Part shown: in pieces, positions 33,536 to 41,328 of the stretch
Numbering within the stretch: the first letter of the stretch is position 1
Layout: each line of letters opens with the position of its first letter
Assembly (NCBI GenBank): GCA_045565285.1
Contig: JBJLFR010000001.1
Span: forward strand, 1-42,619
Direction of reading: 5' to 3'
Source: CACIIZ01 sp045565285
GTDB taxonomy: Bacteria > Pseudomonadota > Alphaproteobacteria > Rhodobacterales > Rhodobacteraceae
DNA: 42,619 nt
Notes under the pieces: generated by a model
What the model saw: only the letters and a program-made list of their open reading frames with translations
What the model was told of the DNA's origin: nothing
Databases searched by the model: none
Translations under genes and position numbers: made by a program

Positions 33536-34312
33536 TTATTTCCCGACAAACTTGGGCTTTTCTTTATTGAAAAAAGCTTTTACAGCATTCTTAAAATCTT
33601 TAGTCTTAGCTAAACGAGCTTGTGTTTCTTTTTCCTTATTGTAAGTAGCCCAATAATCATTGTTTTGAGAAAAGCGTAGTAACTGCTTTGATTCTCTAGA
33701 TACCAGGGGGGATCTTTTAGCCAAATTTTGAACCCAATTCTCAACTTCACTAAAGAAATTATTTTCTTCAAATATTTTATTAGCTAATCCTAATTTTTCA
33801 CAATCTGAGGCACTTAAATGTTCTCCATTTATTATAACCTCTAAAGCTTTATTGTAACTTAGTTTTTGGGATAAGGACCAGTGTGCTCCTCCATCGGGGA
33901 TTAATCCAATATTAGAAAAAACAAAAGATAATCTAGATTTTTGGGACATAACTAAAAAATCACATGCTAATGCTAAAGTAGAGCCTATCCCAGCAGCAGA
34001 TCCATGTACTGCAGCAATAAAAATTTTTTTACCATTCACTATTTTTTCAAAAATGGGCTTGTACTCCTTTTCTAATTGTATAGGAATATCATCACCCGAT
34101 GTTTCTATTAAATCAGCGCCGGCGCAAAAACCTGGTCCTGCTCCTCTTATTACAACTGCTCTTATAGAAGAATCCTTCTCAACTTGTTCCAAAACTTCAA
34201 GAAAATTATGCCTTAATTCTTCATTTAGTGAATTATACTGTTCTGGTCTAGACAAACAAATATTTGCAACATTATCCACAATCTTATAATCTAGTATGTT
34301 TCTATTAGACAT
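33536..34312 (-). CDS. Enoyl-CoA hydratase/isomerase family protein
   Basis: A 258-aa crotonase-fold enzyme. The CoA-binding and oxyanion-hole segments are visible: NICLSRPEQYNSLNEEL near 15, the RGAGPGFCAGADL motif near 60, and the second active-site stretch HGSAAGIGSTLALACDFLV with SRLSFVFSNIGLIPDGGAHW near 105-143. The second block resembles PaaG-type 2-(1,2-epoxy-1,2-dihydrophenyl)acetyl-CoA isomerases and other isomerases, but substrate cannot be fixed. No operon partner is next to it. Confidence 0.85.
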   Translation of the reverse strand: MSNRNILDYKIVDNVANICLSRPEQYNSLNEELRHNFLEVLEQVEKDSSIRAVVIRGAGPGFCAGADLIETSGDDIPIQLEKEYKPIFEKIVNGKKIFIAAVHGSAAGIGSTLALACDFLVMSQKSRLSFVFSNIGLIPDGGAHWSLSQKLSYNKALEVIINGEHLSASDCEKLGLANKIFEENNFFSEVENWVQNLAKRSPLVSRESKQLLRFSQNNDYWATYNKEKETQARLAKTKDFKNAVKAFFNKEKPKFVGK

Positions 34313-34417
34313 ATTTATCTTTCTCTAATTATAAATTCTAACTTAAATAAAATACCAAACTTACTGAATTTATATATAATAGATTTAATCTATTTGATAA
34401 AGAAACTGTTACATATT

Positions 34418-34753
34418 ATGAAAAAAAAATTTAAAGATTTAGAAGATATTATCAAAATGGAAATAATGACTATTAAAAGTGCTGAAAAACTATTAGAAAA
34501 TGAATCAAAAATAGTTGAACTAGACCAACAGTTAATTGGACGATTATCAAGAATGGACAGTATTAGAGATAACGCAATGTCCATCGCAAAATTACAAAGG
34601 CAAAGACAACGTTTACATCAACTAGAAGATACTTTGATAAATATAAATAAAGAAAATTTTGGAATTTGCATTGATTGTGGGGAGGATATAGAGATCCAAC
34701 GGTTAAAGATTAATCCTATTGTAAGAAAATGTTTTGAATGTATGAGAGGGTAA
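34418..34753 (+). CDS. TraR/DksA-type C4 zinc-finger protein
   Basis: A 111-aa protein with an N-terminal helical coiled region (residues about 10-75) and a C-terminal four-Cys zinc finger, CIDCGED then 15 residues to CFEC, the pattern of the DksA/TraR family. The paired acidic residues typical of a full DksA coiled-coil tip are not clear, so it may be a short DksA-like regulator of RNA polymerase. I use ATG 34418; an upstream in-frame TTG adds eight residues. Confidence 0.75.
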   Translation: MKKKFKDLEDIIKMEIMTIKSAEKLLENESKIVELDQQLIGRLSRMDSIRDNAMSIAKLQRQRQRLHQLEDTLININKENFGICIDCGEDIEIQRLKINPIVRKCFECMRG

Positions 34754-34788
34754 AATTATCATTTTTTATATAGAACTACCACATATTA

Positions 34789-36012
34789 ATGAAGAATAAT
34801 TTTTACTATAATAATTTAAGGTGGCTGGTAATTACTACTTTACTCTACTTTTCTTCATCATTCGGACAAACTTTCTTTATTGCAATATTTGCAGGATATA
34901 TAAGATATGATTTTGAGATAAGTCATACTACTTGGGGAAGTATTTATGCAATAGGAACATGCTTATCTGCCGCTTTGATGTTTAAGTTAGGAGGATTAAC
35001 CGAAAAATTTAAATCAGTTAATCTTGGCTTTATTATAATTATTGGACTTTCTTTTTTTTGTTTAATGATGGTATTTGCAAATGGTATTATACTTTTAGCA
35101 TTTATAATTTTTGGTCTTAGATTTTTTGGGCAAGGTTTTGCTAGTCATCTATCAATGGTATTATGTGGAAGATGGTTTTCTAAAAACCGAGGGAAAAGCG
35201 TTGCTTTTACAAGTCTTGGTTTTGCTTTTGGTGAAGCTTTTTTACCAATTATATTTGTAAGTATTATAGGTATATATGGTTGGAGATCGACTTGGGGTAT
35301 AGCATTCATAATATTAATACTAATTTCTTTTATTATTAGAACTTTATTAACACACGAAAGATCTCCAAGCAAAAACAATCAAATTACCATCGAAAAAAAA
35401 GAACTTGGTATTTTAAAAAAGCATTGGACCAAAAAAGACATGCTAAAGTCTTGGATTGGCTGGCCTATGATTATTGCAATTGTTGCACAGTCAATGTTTG
35501 TTACTATTTTCTTTTTTCAACAAGTAACTTTAGGAATTGAAAATAATTGGAAAATAACTCAATTTGCGTTACTTATTCCCTTTTATACAACTGCTAGCAT
35601 TTTTTCTACTTTTGTTGCTGGATATTTAGTAGATAAATTAGGAGTTAGAGCGATATTACCATATTATTTGCTACCAGGTATATTGGGTTTTTATTTAATA
35701 ACTTTATTTAAAGATCCAGTTTTATGCGTTATCCCAATTAGCTTGTTAGGCATCATGCAAGGGATTAGTAATACTTTAAGCGGTACTTTTTGGCCAGAAT
35801 TTTTTGGCACAAAATATCTAGGTGAAGTAAGAGCTGTAGCAACTTCTTTTATGGTTATTGCATCTGCACTAGGACCATTTATCAGTGGATTAATGTTAGA
35901 CAATCAAGTCAATTTGAATAACCAATTTTTTCTGATGTCAATATTAATGGCAATATCAACAATAGGACTTGTTTGTTTATCTATAGGGACAAAAAAATAT
36001 TTTAAATACTAA
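34789..36012 (+). CDS. Major facilitator superfamily transporter
   Basis: A 407-aa, 12-helix MFS carrier. The N-terminal half shows the loop after helix 2 (KLGGLTEKFKSVNLGF) and a GQGFASHLSMVLCGRWFSKNRGKSVAFTSLGFAFGE block similar to monocarboxylate/oxalate-type carriers. The second half has AGYLVDKLGVRAILPYYL. Substrate is unknown. Its stop overlaps the convergent CoA-transferase gene by 4 bp. Confidence 0.85.
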   Translation: MKNNFYYNNLRWLVITTLLYFSSSFGQTFFIAIFAGYIRYDFEISHTTWGSIYAIGTCLSAALMFKLGGLTEKFKSVNLGFIIIIGLSFFCLMMVFANGIILLAFIIFGLRFFGQGFASHLSMVLCGRWFSKNRGKSVAFTSLGFAFGEAFLPIIFVSIIGIYGWRSTWGIAFIILILISFIIRTLLTHERSPSKNNQITIEKKELGILKKHWTKKDMLKSWIGWPMIIAIVAQSMFVTIFFFQQVTLGIENNWKITQFALLIPFYTTASIFSTFVAGYLVDKLGVRAILPYYLLPGILGFYLITLFKDPVLCVIPISLLGIMQGISNTLSGTFWPEFFGTKYLGEVRAVATSFMVIASALGPFISGLMLDNQVNLNNQFFLMSILMAISTIGLVCLSIGTKKYFKY

Positions 36013-36635
36013 TTTGAGATAGTAGCTTCAGTAAATTTTTTTATATCGCCTATAGTTGTTTCGTCTGCAATTTCTAAAATTTTGACACCCTCTTTTGTAA
36101 TTTCAAACATTCCTAAATTTGTAATTACAGAATTTACTACATTTTTTCCAGTAAGAGGAAGCGTGCATTCCTTTAAAAATTTACTCTCACCTTTTTTATT
36201 CGTATGGTCCATTATCACAATAACCCTTTTTACCCCAGAAACTAGATCCATTGCACCTCCCATACCTTTTACTAGTTTTCCAGGTATCATCCAATTTGCT
36301 AAGTCCCCTTTTTCAGAAACTTCCATAGCTCCCAAAATAGCCATATCAATGTGACCACCTCTAATCATTGCAAAACTGTCAGCACTAGAAAAATAACTTG
36401 TTTTACCTAATTCAGTTATAGTTTGTTTTCCTGCATTAATTAAATCTGGATCCACATTTTCTTTGGAGGGGAATGGGCCCATTCCCAACATACCATTTTC
36501 TGATTGAAGGGTAATATCTATATCTTTTGGGATAAAGTTAGAAACTAATGTTGGTATACCTATACCCAAATTTACATACATCCCATTTATTATTTCCTTA
36601 GCTGCTCTTGCAGCCATTTTATTACGATCCCACAT
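36009..36635 (-). CDS. 3-oxoacid CoA-transferase subunit B
   Basis: A 208-aa CoA-transferase family I beta chain. It starts NKMAARAAKEIINGMYVNLG and has the catalytic-Glu motif LQSENGMLGMGPFP near residue 50, then FAMIRGGHIDMAILGAMEVS and MGGAMDLVSG. It lies 12 bp downstream of the alpha-subunit gene. Such pairs transfer CoA between succinyl-CoA and acetoacetate or related 3-oxoacids, in ketone or aromatic catabolism; which is used here is unknown. Confidence 0.92.
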   Translation of the reverse strand: MWDRNKMAARAAKEIINGMYVNLGIGIPTLVSNFIPKDIDITLQSENGMLGMGPFPSKENVDPDLINAGKQTITELGKTSYFSSADSFAMIRGGHIDMAILGAMEVSEKGDLANWMIPGKLVKGMGGAMDLVSGVKRVIVIMDHTNKKGESKFLKECTLPLTGKNVVNSVITNLGMFEITKEGVKILEIADETTIGDIKKFTEATISN

Positions 36636-36647
36636 CTCTATTATACC

Positions 36648-37340
36648 TCACTCCGACAATGTCATATTTTCAATTCTTTTTTCATGTTTTCCTATAAATA
36701 TTCTATTAACAAAAATACCTGGAGTATGAATATAATCTGGGTTGAGGGTTCCAGTTGGAACCAATTCTTCAACCTCAGCTATGCAGATTTTGCCACAAGT
36801 TGCAGCAACTGGATTAAAATTTCTTGCAGTTTTACGATAAATCAAATTTCCCTCTTGATCACCTTTCCAAGCTTTAATAATTGATAAATCGGCCAAAAAT
36901 GCTTCCTCCAAGATATAAGTTTCACCATTAAAATTCTTATGCTCTTTACCCTCAGCAATAACAGTTCCAACCCCTGTTTTGGTATAAAATCCGGGAATAC
37001 CCGCTCCACCAGATCTCATCCTTTCAGCTAGTGTACCTTGTGGGTTAAATTCTAACTCTAACTCCCCACTTAAAAATTGTCTCATGAATTCAGAATTCTC
37101 ACCAACATAAGACGAAATCATTTTTTTTACTTGTCTAGTTTTTAGTAATAACCCTATACCAAAATCATCAACTCCTGCATTATTAGAAGCTATAGTAAGA
37201 TTTTTTACTTCTGATAATTTTAGAGCTTCTATTAACTCTTCAGGAATTCCACATAGCCCAAATCCCCCTGCAGCTATTTTCATGCCATCAAAAATTACTC
37301 CTTGTATTGCTTTTTCAGCAGACTGAAAAACTTTATTCAT
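36648..37340 (-). CDS. 3-oxoacid CoA-transferase subunit A
   Basis: The 230-aa alpha chain of the same enzyme. It shows GMKIAAGGFGLCGIPEELIEAL near residue 20, the ASNNAGVDDFGIGLLL segment, GAGIPGFYTKTGVGT near 115, and YRKTARNFNPVAATCGKICIAEVEEL. I start it at ATG 37340, with GGAG 6 nt upstream, not at the in-frame TTG four codons earlier that overlaps this site. Confidence 0.92.
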   Translation of the reverse strand: MNKVFQSAEKAIQGVIFDGMKIAAGGFGLCGIPEELIEALKLSEVKNLTIASNNAGVDDFGIGLLLKTRQVKKMISSYVGENSEFMRQFLSGELELEFNPQGTLAERMRSGGAGIPGFYTKTGVGTVIAEGKEHKNFNGETYILEEAFLADLSIIKAWKGDQEGNLIYRKTARNFNPVAATCGKICIAEVEELVPTGTLNPDYIHTPGIFVNRIFIGKHEKRIENMTLSE

Positions 37341-37374
37341 AATTATCTCCAAAAAAAATAAGTCAATCCCTTGA

Positions 37375-38823
37375 TTAATCTCTCCATAAAATTGGCATAA
37401 ATAAAGCCATTACTACTAACAACTCTAACCTTCCTAAAACCATTGCAATAGTAAGAACGAATTTTTCTGAATCTTTAAGAGAGCCATAATTTCCTGAAGG
37501 TCCTATTATTTCTCCAATGCCAGGTCCAACATTTGCTAGAGCGCTTGCAGCACCAGATAAAGCCGTTATAAAATCTAATCCCATAGCCCCTAAAATAATA
37601 GTAAATAATGCTAAAAAACTCAAAAAAGTTGTTATCATTATCATCGCCGACCTAAAAACAGTTTGATCAACAACTTGCTTGCCATATCTCATTAGAAAAA
37701 CACCTCTGGAATAAATTAATTCATTAAGTGATGACTTTATTAATTGCGCTAATATAACAAATCGATAGATTTTAATACCTCCAGAAGTAGAACCTGCACA
37801 CCCACCTACAAATATCAAAAAAAAGAATAGTACTGGTCCTATCCCAGAATAAGACATGAAATCTCCTGAAGCATATCCAGTTGTAGTAATAATAGCTACA
37901 ATATTAAAAATATATTGAGTAATTTTAAAAAAAGAAATTTCAGCCAATTTCAAATCAACAAATATTACTGCAAAGCTTGCTAATAAAACAAGTGATAAAA
38001 AAAACATTATTTGAGGGTCAGTTTTAGGAATGTTTCTAGTAAAAAATATTGCAATGAAAAAGCTAAATGGTAACCCTCCAAATATCATAAAGACAATAGA
38101 AACCCATAATACTTTTGAACTTTGATAGAATCCTATTGATTCGTCATGAGTTGAAAACCCCCCTGTAGCCACCGTAGTCATAGCATGAGCAATAGAATCA
38201 AATGGTCCTACTCCAACTGCGACATATGAAAAAGCACACAATCCTGAAAGAACTAAATAAATTAAAATTATTGATTTTGAAATCTCAATTAATCTTGGGA
38301 GTGGTTTTTCTGCCCTATCAGAACTTTCCATTCTGAATAATTGCATTCCACCGACTCTCAAAAAAGGTAATAATATTAAGCCTAATGATAAAATACCAAG
38401 TCCTCCAATCCATTGCATCAAAGACCTCCAGAGTAAAATAGGACGGGGTTGATTAATTAAATCAGACAATACAGTTGCTCCAGTAGTAGTTAAACCAGAT
38501 GTAGATTCAAAAATTGCATCCATTATTGTTAACTCTGGTAATGCTAAAATAAATGGTAAAGCACAAATTAAAGGTACAACCCACCACAAAAAGTTCACAA
38601 CCAATATTCCAAATCTAGCCGATATCTTTGGTGTTTCTCCTCTGGTAGCTAATAGTATCAAAATACACCCAAAACCAGATGTTAGACCAGACCAAAGAAA
38701 AGGATCGCCCCCATTCCAACTTGCTGCAATCGATGCAAGCCAAGGTATAAACATTAATATAGAAAAAAATAAGCCAACAAGGGCTACGATTTGGCTTGCT
38801 GCTCTTAATTCTTTAGAAAGCAT
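37375..38823 (-). CDS. trkH: Trk-type potassium uptake protein TrkH
   Basis: A 482-aa membrane channel subunit of the TrkH/KtrB family with repeated pore loops carrying the selectivity Gly residues: ESTSGLTTTGATVL near 110, HAMTTVATGGFSTHDES near 215, AIITTTGYASGDF near 310, and AASALANVGPGIGEIIGPSG near 430. It begins with hydrophobic helices and has the usual length. The regulatory TrkA gene is not in the window. It is 34 bp upstream of the CoA-transferase pair; no functional link is evident. Confidence 0.93.
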   Translation of the reverse strand: MLSKELRAASQIVALVGLFFSILMFIPWLASIAASWNGGDPFLWSGLTSGFGCILILLATRGETPKISARFGILVVNFLWWVVPLICALPFILALPELTIMDAIFESTSGLTTTGATVLSDLINQPRPILLWRSLMQWIGGLGILSLGLILLPFLRVGGMQLFRMESSDRAEKPLPRLIEISKSIILIYLVLSGLCAFSYVAVGVGPFDSIAHAMTTVATGGFSTHDESIGFYQSSKVLWVSIVFMIFGGLPFSFFIAIFFTRNIPKTDPQIMFFLSLVLLASFAVIFVDLKLAEISFFKITQYIFNIVAIITTTGYASGDFMSYSGIGPVLFFFLIFVGGCAGSTSGGIKIYRFVILAQLIKSSLNELIYSRGVFLMRYGKQVVDQTVFRSAMIMITTFLSFLALFTIILGAMGLDFITALSGAASALANVGPGIGEIIGPSGNYGSLKDSEKFVLTIAMVLGRLELLVVMALFMPILWRD

Positions 38824-38855
38824 TATTACCTCAATATACTTTTAATTATAGTTCA

Positions 38856-40073
38856 TTAGACTAAATTATTTGTAGTATTTTTAATTACTAACTTTTCCTT
38901 TATAGGTAAGTGTATTAGTGCTGCAAAGATAGCTAAAACTATATCAATTAACCAGACAAAAGTATATTCACCGGTAATTGTAAAAAAATAACCTCCTAAA
39001 TAAGCTCCAAAAAAAGCCCCGATTTGATGGGAGAATAAAGCAATCCCAAATAAAGTTCCCATACAGCTTGGTCCAAACATTTTTGTTACAAGAGCCGCAG
39101 TTGGGGGCACTGTAGATAAATATGTAACTCCAAGTAGTGCAGAAAATATCAGAAAAGTAAATTCTGTTTTTGGAGAAATCAAAAAAATAATTACTATTAA
39201 TGCTCTAGATAAATATATTGATGATAAAAAAAGCTTTTTGCTTCTTGAAGAAATATACCAACCAGCAAATAGGCTACCTATAATATTAAATAAACCTATA
39301 AATGCTAACGACCAACCAGAAAGAGAAGTAGGAAGACCACAATACGCAATAATACCTGGCATGTGGGTAGATATAAAAGCTACGTGAAACCCACACGTTA
39401 AAAATCCAAGAGCAAGATAATTATAACTAGGAGTTTGAAATGCTAATTTTATCATCCTATAAATATCTGTTTGTTGATCATCTATGATTGATTTTTTTCT
39501 TAATTTTTGATCTCTGAGAAAATAAGTAAATGGTAATGTCAGAAGTAATAAAATTCCCAAACAATTTAATGCAAAAATCCATCCAAAATTTATTATTATA
39601 ATTACACCAATCGGAGCTAAAAAAGTTTGCCCAAGAGAGCCTCCAGCATTCAAAACTCCAAATGCAAGTCCTGCTTTTTTTTCTGGAACTTTTTTGTTTA
39701 CTGCTGACATCGCCACAGCTAAACCTGCAATACCAGCCCCTCCAGCTGAAAGAAGTCCGATTGCTATAACTATCTCAATAGTAGTATCACAAAAAGGTAT
39801 AAGAAAACATCCTGATGCTGCTAATATAATACCTAAAAATAATGCCTTTTCATCACCATATTTATCAGCAATCATTCCTCCAATATAATTAGCAAACCCC
39901 CACATTACTTGCCCAACTGCAAATGCAAAGCTTAGAGTAATATAATCTAAAGCTCTATCAGTTGTAATCCCATCGATCGTTAAAGGAAGGATTTGTCTAC
40001 TTCCAAAACTTATTGCGACGATTATACTAGCGCAGATTATTGGAAAAATATAAAAAAACATTTTAACTTTCAA
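38856..40073 (-). CDS. Major facilitator superfamily transporter
   Basis: A 405-aa, 12-helix MFS carrier. It shows the MFS loop motif GGMIADKYGDEKALFLGI after helix 2, AVAMSAVNKKVPEKKAGLAFGVLNAGGSLGQ near 125, and a late GPSCMGTLFGIALFSHQIGAFFGAYLGG block typical of monocarboxylate-type or oxalate/formate-like members. Substrate is unknown. It is 32 bp upstream of trkH. Confidence 0.85.
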   Translation of the reverse strand: MKVKMFFYIFPIICASIIVAISFGSRQILPLTIDGITTDRALDYITLSFAFAVGQVMWGFANYIGGMIADKYGDEKALFLGIILAASGCFLIPFCDTTIEIVIAIGLLSAGGAGIAGLAVAMSAVNKKVPEKKAGLAFGVLNAGGSLGQTFLAPIGVIIIINFGWIFALNCLGILLLLTLPFTYFLRDQKLRKKSIIDDQQTDIYRMIKLAFQTPSYNYLALGFLTCGFHVAFISTHMPGIIAYCGLPTSLSGWSLAFIGLFNIIGSLFAGWYISSRSKKLFLSSIYLSRALIVIIFLISPKTEFTFLIFSALLGVTYLSTVPPTAALVTKMFGPSCMGTLFGIALFSHQIGAFFGAYLGGYFFTITGEYTFVWLIDIVLAIFAALIHLPIKEKLVIKNTTNNLV

Positions 40074-40424
40074 AATTTTTTAAAAATAGAAGAATTCGAG
40101 GATTAGTATCACATATAAGTTTTAGCAAAAAAATTTTATGCCTATATTCTTTTCCCTAATACTCCATTTGATTTGATATTAACTAATAAATTATTATCTG
40201 TTTGTTTTATATACATCAAGCATGACCTCGCGAAAGCGAAATAAACAGAGTTTGGTTAAAAATTTTTACAAATTTCACATTATCTTGATTTATCATTACT
40301 AAGAATAAAAAATAGTATTTAAATATATTCTTATAAATAAATAAAATAGCTATTGCGATATTATTATATATTTTATTAACATAGTATCGTTTTATAAATA
40401 AATAAAAATTTTAGGAGACGCAAT
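40074..40424. other. 351-bp gene-free AT-rich spacer
   Basis: Very AT-rich. I find no supported gene, terminator or operator. The only ATG frame of note (26 codons from about 40223) has no recognisable family. AGGAGA at 40413-40418 at the right end is the ribosome-binding site of the next gene. Confidence 0.6.
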
Positions 40425-40928
40425 ATAAAAGCATTAATTTTGGCTGCTGGACGAGGAAGCAGAATGAAAAATGAAACTGCTAATAAACCCAAATGTTTAG
40501 TAGAATATGGGGGAAAAAGTCTTATTAAAAGACAATTAGAAATTTATGAAAAATTGCCAATAGATGAAATAGCAATAGTAACTGGTTATAAACAATTTTT
40601 ATTAAACAAGTTTCGAGTAAAAAAATTCCATAATTTTGAATGGCATAAATCAAATATGGTACATTCGTTAACTTTTGCAAATCAATGGCTAATGAGATAT
40701 GAATGTATAATTTCTTATAGTGATATTTTCTTTGAACAATCTGCAATCAATTCAATAATTAAAGCAACTTCTGAAATTGCATTATTATATGATAAGAGCT
40801 GGAGGCAACTATGGGAAAAAAGGTTTGAAAATCCTTTATCTGATGCAGAAACATTAAAATTAGATAATAACAATAAGGTTTTAGAAATTGGAAAAAAAAC
40901 TAACGATTATAGCAATATAGATGCATAA
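40425..40928 (+). pseudogene. Truncated sugar/choline-phosphate nucleotidyltransferase
   Basis: The frame reads KALILAAGRGSRMKNETANKPKC, the nucleotide-binding signature of NTP-transferases, followed by EYGGKSLIKRQLE and SNMVHSLTFANQWL, as in LicC-like phosphocholine cytidylyltransferases. The codon where Met is expected is ATA (40425-40427), correctly spaced 6 nt from AGGAGA. The frame stops at TAA 40926-40928 after about 167 codons, where relatives run to about 240 and continue with a QYMGL-like segment. Downstream DNA does not carry the rest. So both ends look damaged: start codon altered and C-terminus lost at a junction. Confidence 0.65.
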
Positions 40929-40957
40929 TTTGTTGTATTACCATTTTTTTTAGTATT

Positions 40958-41218
40958 TTGCTTTCAGGTTACCATGCTGGTATTAAATACAACTTCTGGG
41001 CTGGTCCTCTAAGTTGCTCAAGCTCCGGGATCCCTAACACGCTTAGCCCAGAATTATTTCTTGAAGCCATCTAAACAACACCAGTACCAAGATGCGATGA
41101 AGTCGTGTGGACATTCCTGAATACTTCATTGGCCGGATTGAATTTACTTCTTTCAATTTTGCTTTTGATTTTGTGGACTTTAGTAACCTTCAAAGTATTG
41201 AGGGATCTTCGATGTTAA
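40958..41218 (+). pseudogene. 3' remnant of a dsbB-like disulfide-bond formation gene
   Basis: In this frame I read LLSGYHAGIKYNFWAGPLSC, then a Pro-rich stretch to LFLEAI, a stop TAA (41072-41074), and TTPVPRCDEVVWTFLNTSLAG followed by a hydrophobic helix and a stop at 41216-41218. This matches the C-terminal half of DsbB/DsbI proteins: a periplasmic loop with a Cys pair and a final helix. Homologues usually have Gln before TTPV, so a CAA to TAA nonsense change is likely. The N-terminal helices and first Cys pair are missing. Confidence 0.6.
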
Positions 41219-41328
41219 CTCTCAAGTTCGGCATCCCAATACAAAAAATCCATCCAACTATCGTGCAGACCTATTGGGAGGGTGGGATGACCCCTACCCC
41301 AAAAAACATGGCCTAATAATGTAGTACC
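41219..41328. other. Gap with no recognised feature
   Basis: Only short frames without family similarity are present between the dsbB remnant and the end of the multicopper oxidase. Base composition is nearer to the oxidase region than to the photosynthesis cluster. Confidence 0.4.

Noticed and set aside
40210..40240. Possible short hairpin TCGC-GAAA-GCGA in the 40074-40424 spacer
   Set aside because: Only four base pairs; too weak to call a structured RNA or terminator.
40525..40746. 73-codon minus-strand frame over the nucleotidyltransferase
   Set aside because: Overlaps the recognisable NTP-transferase coding frame and has no recognisable family.
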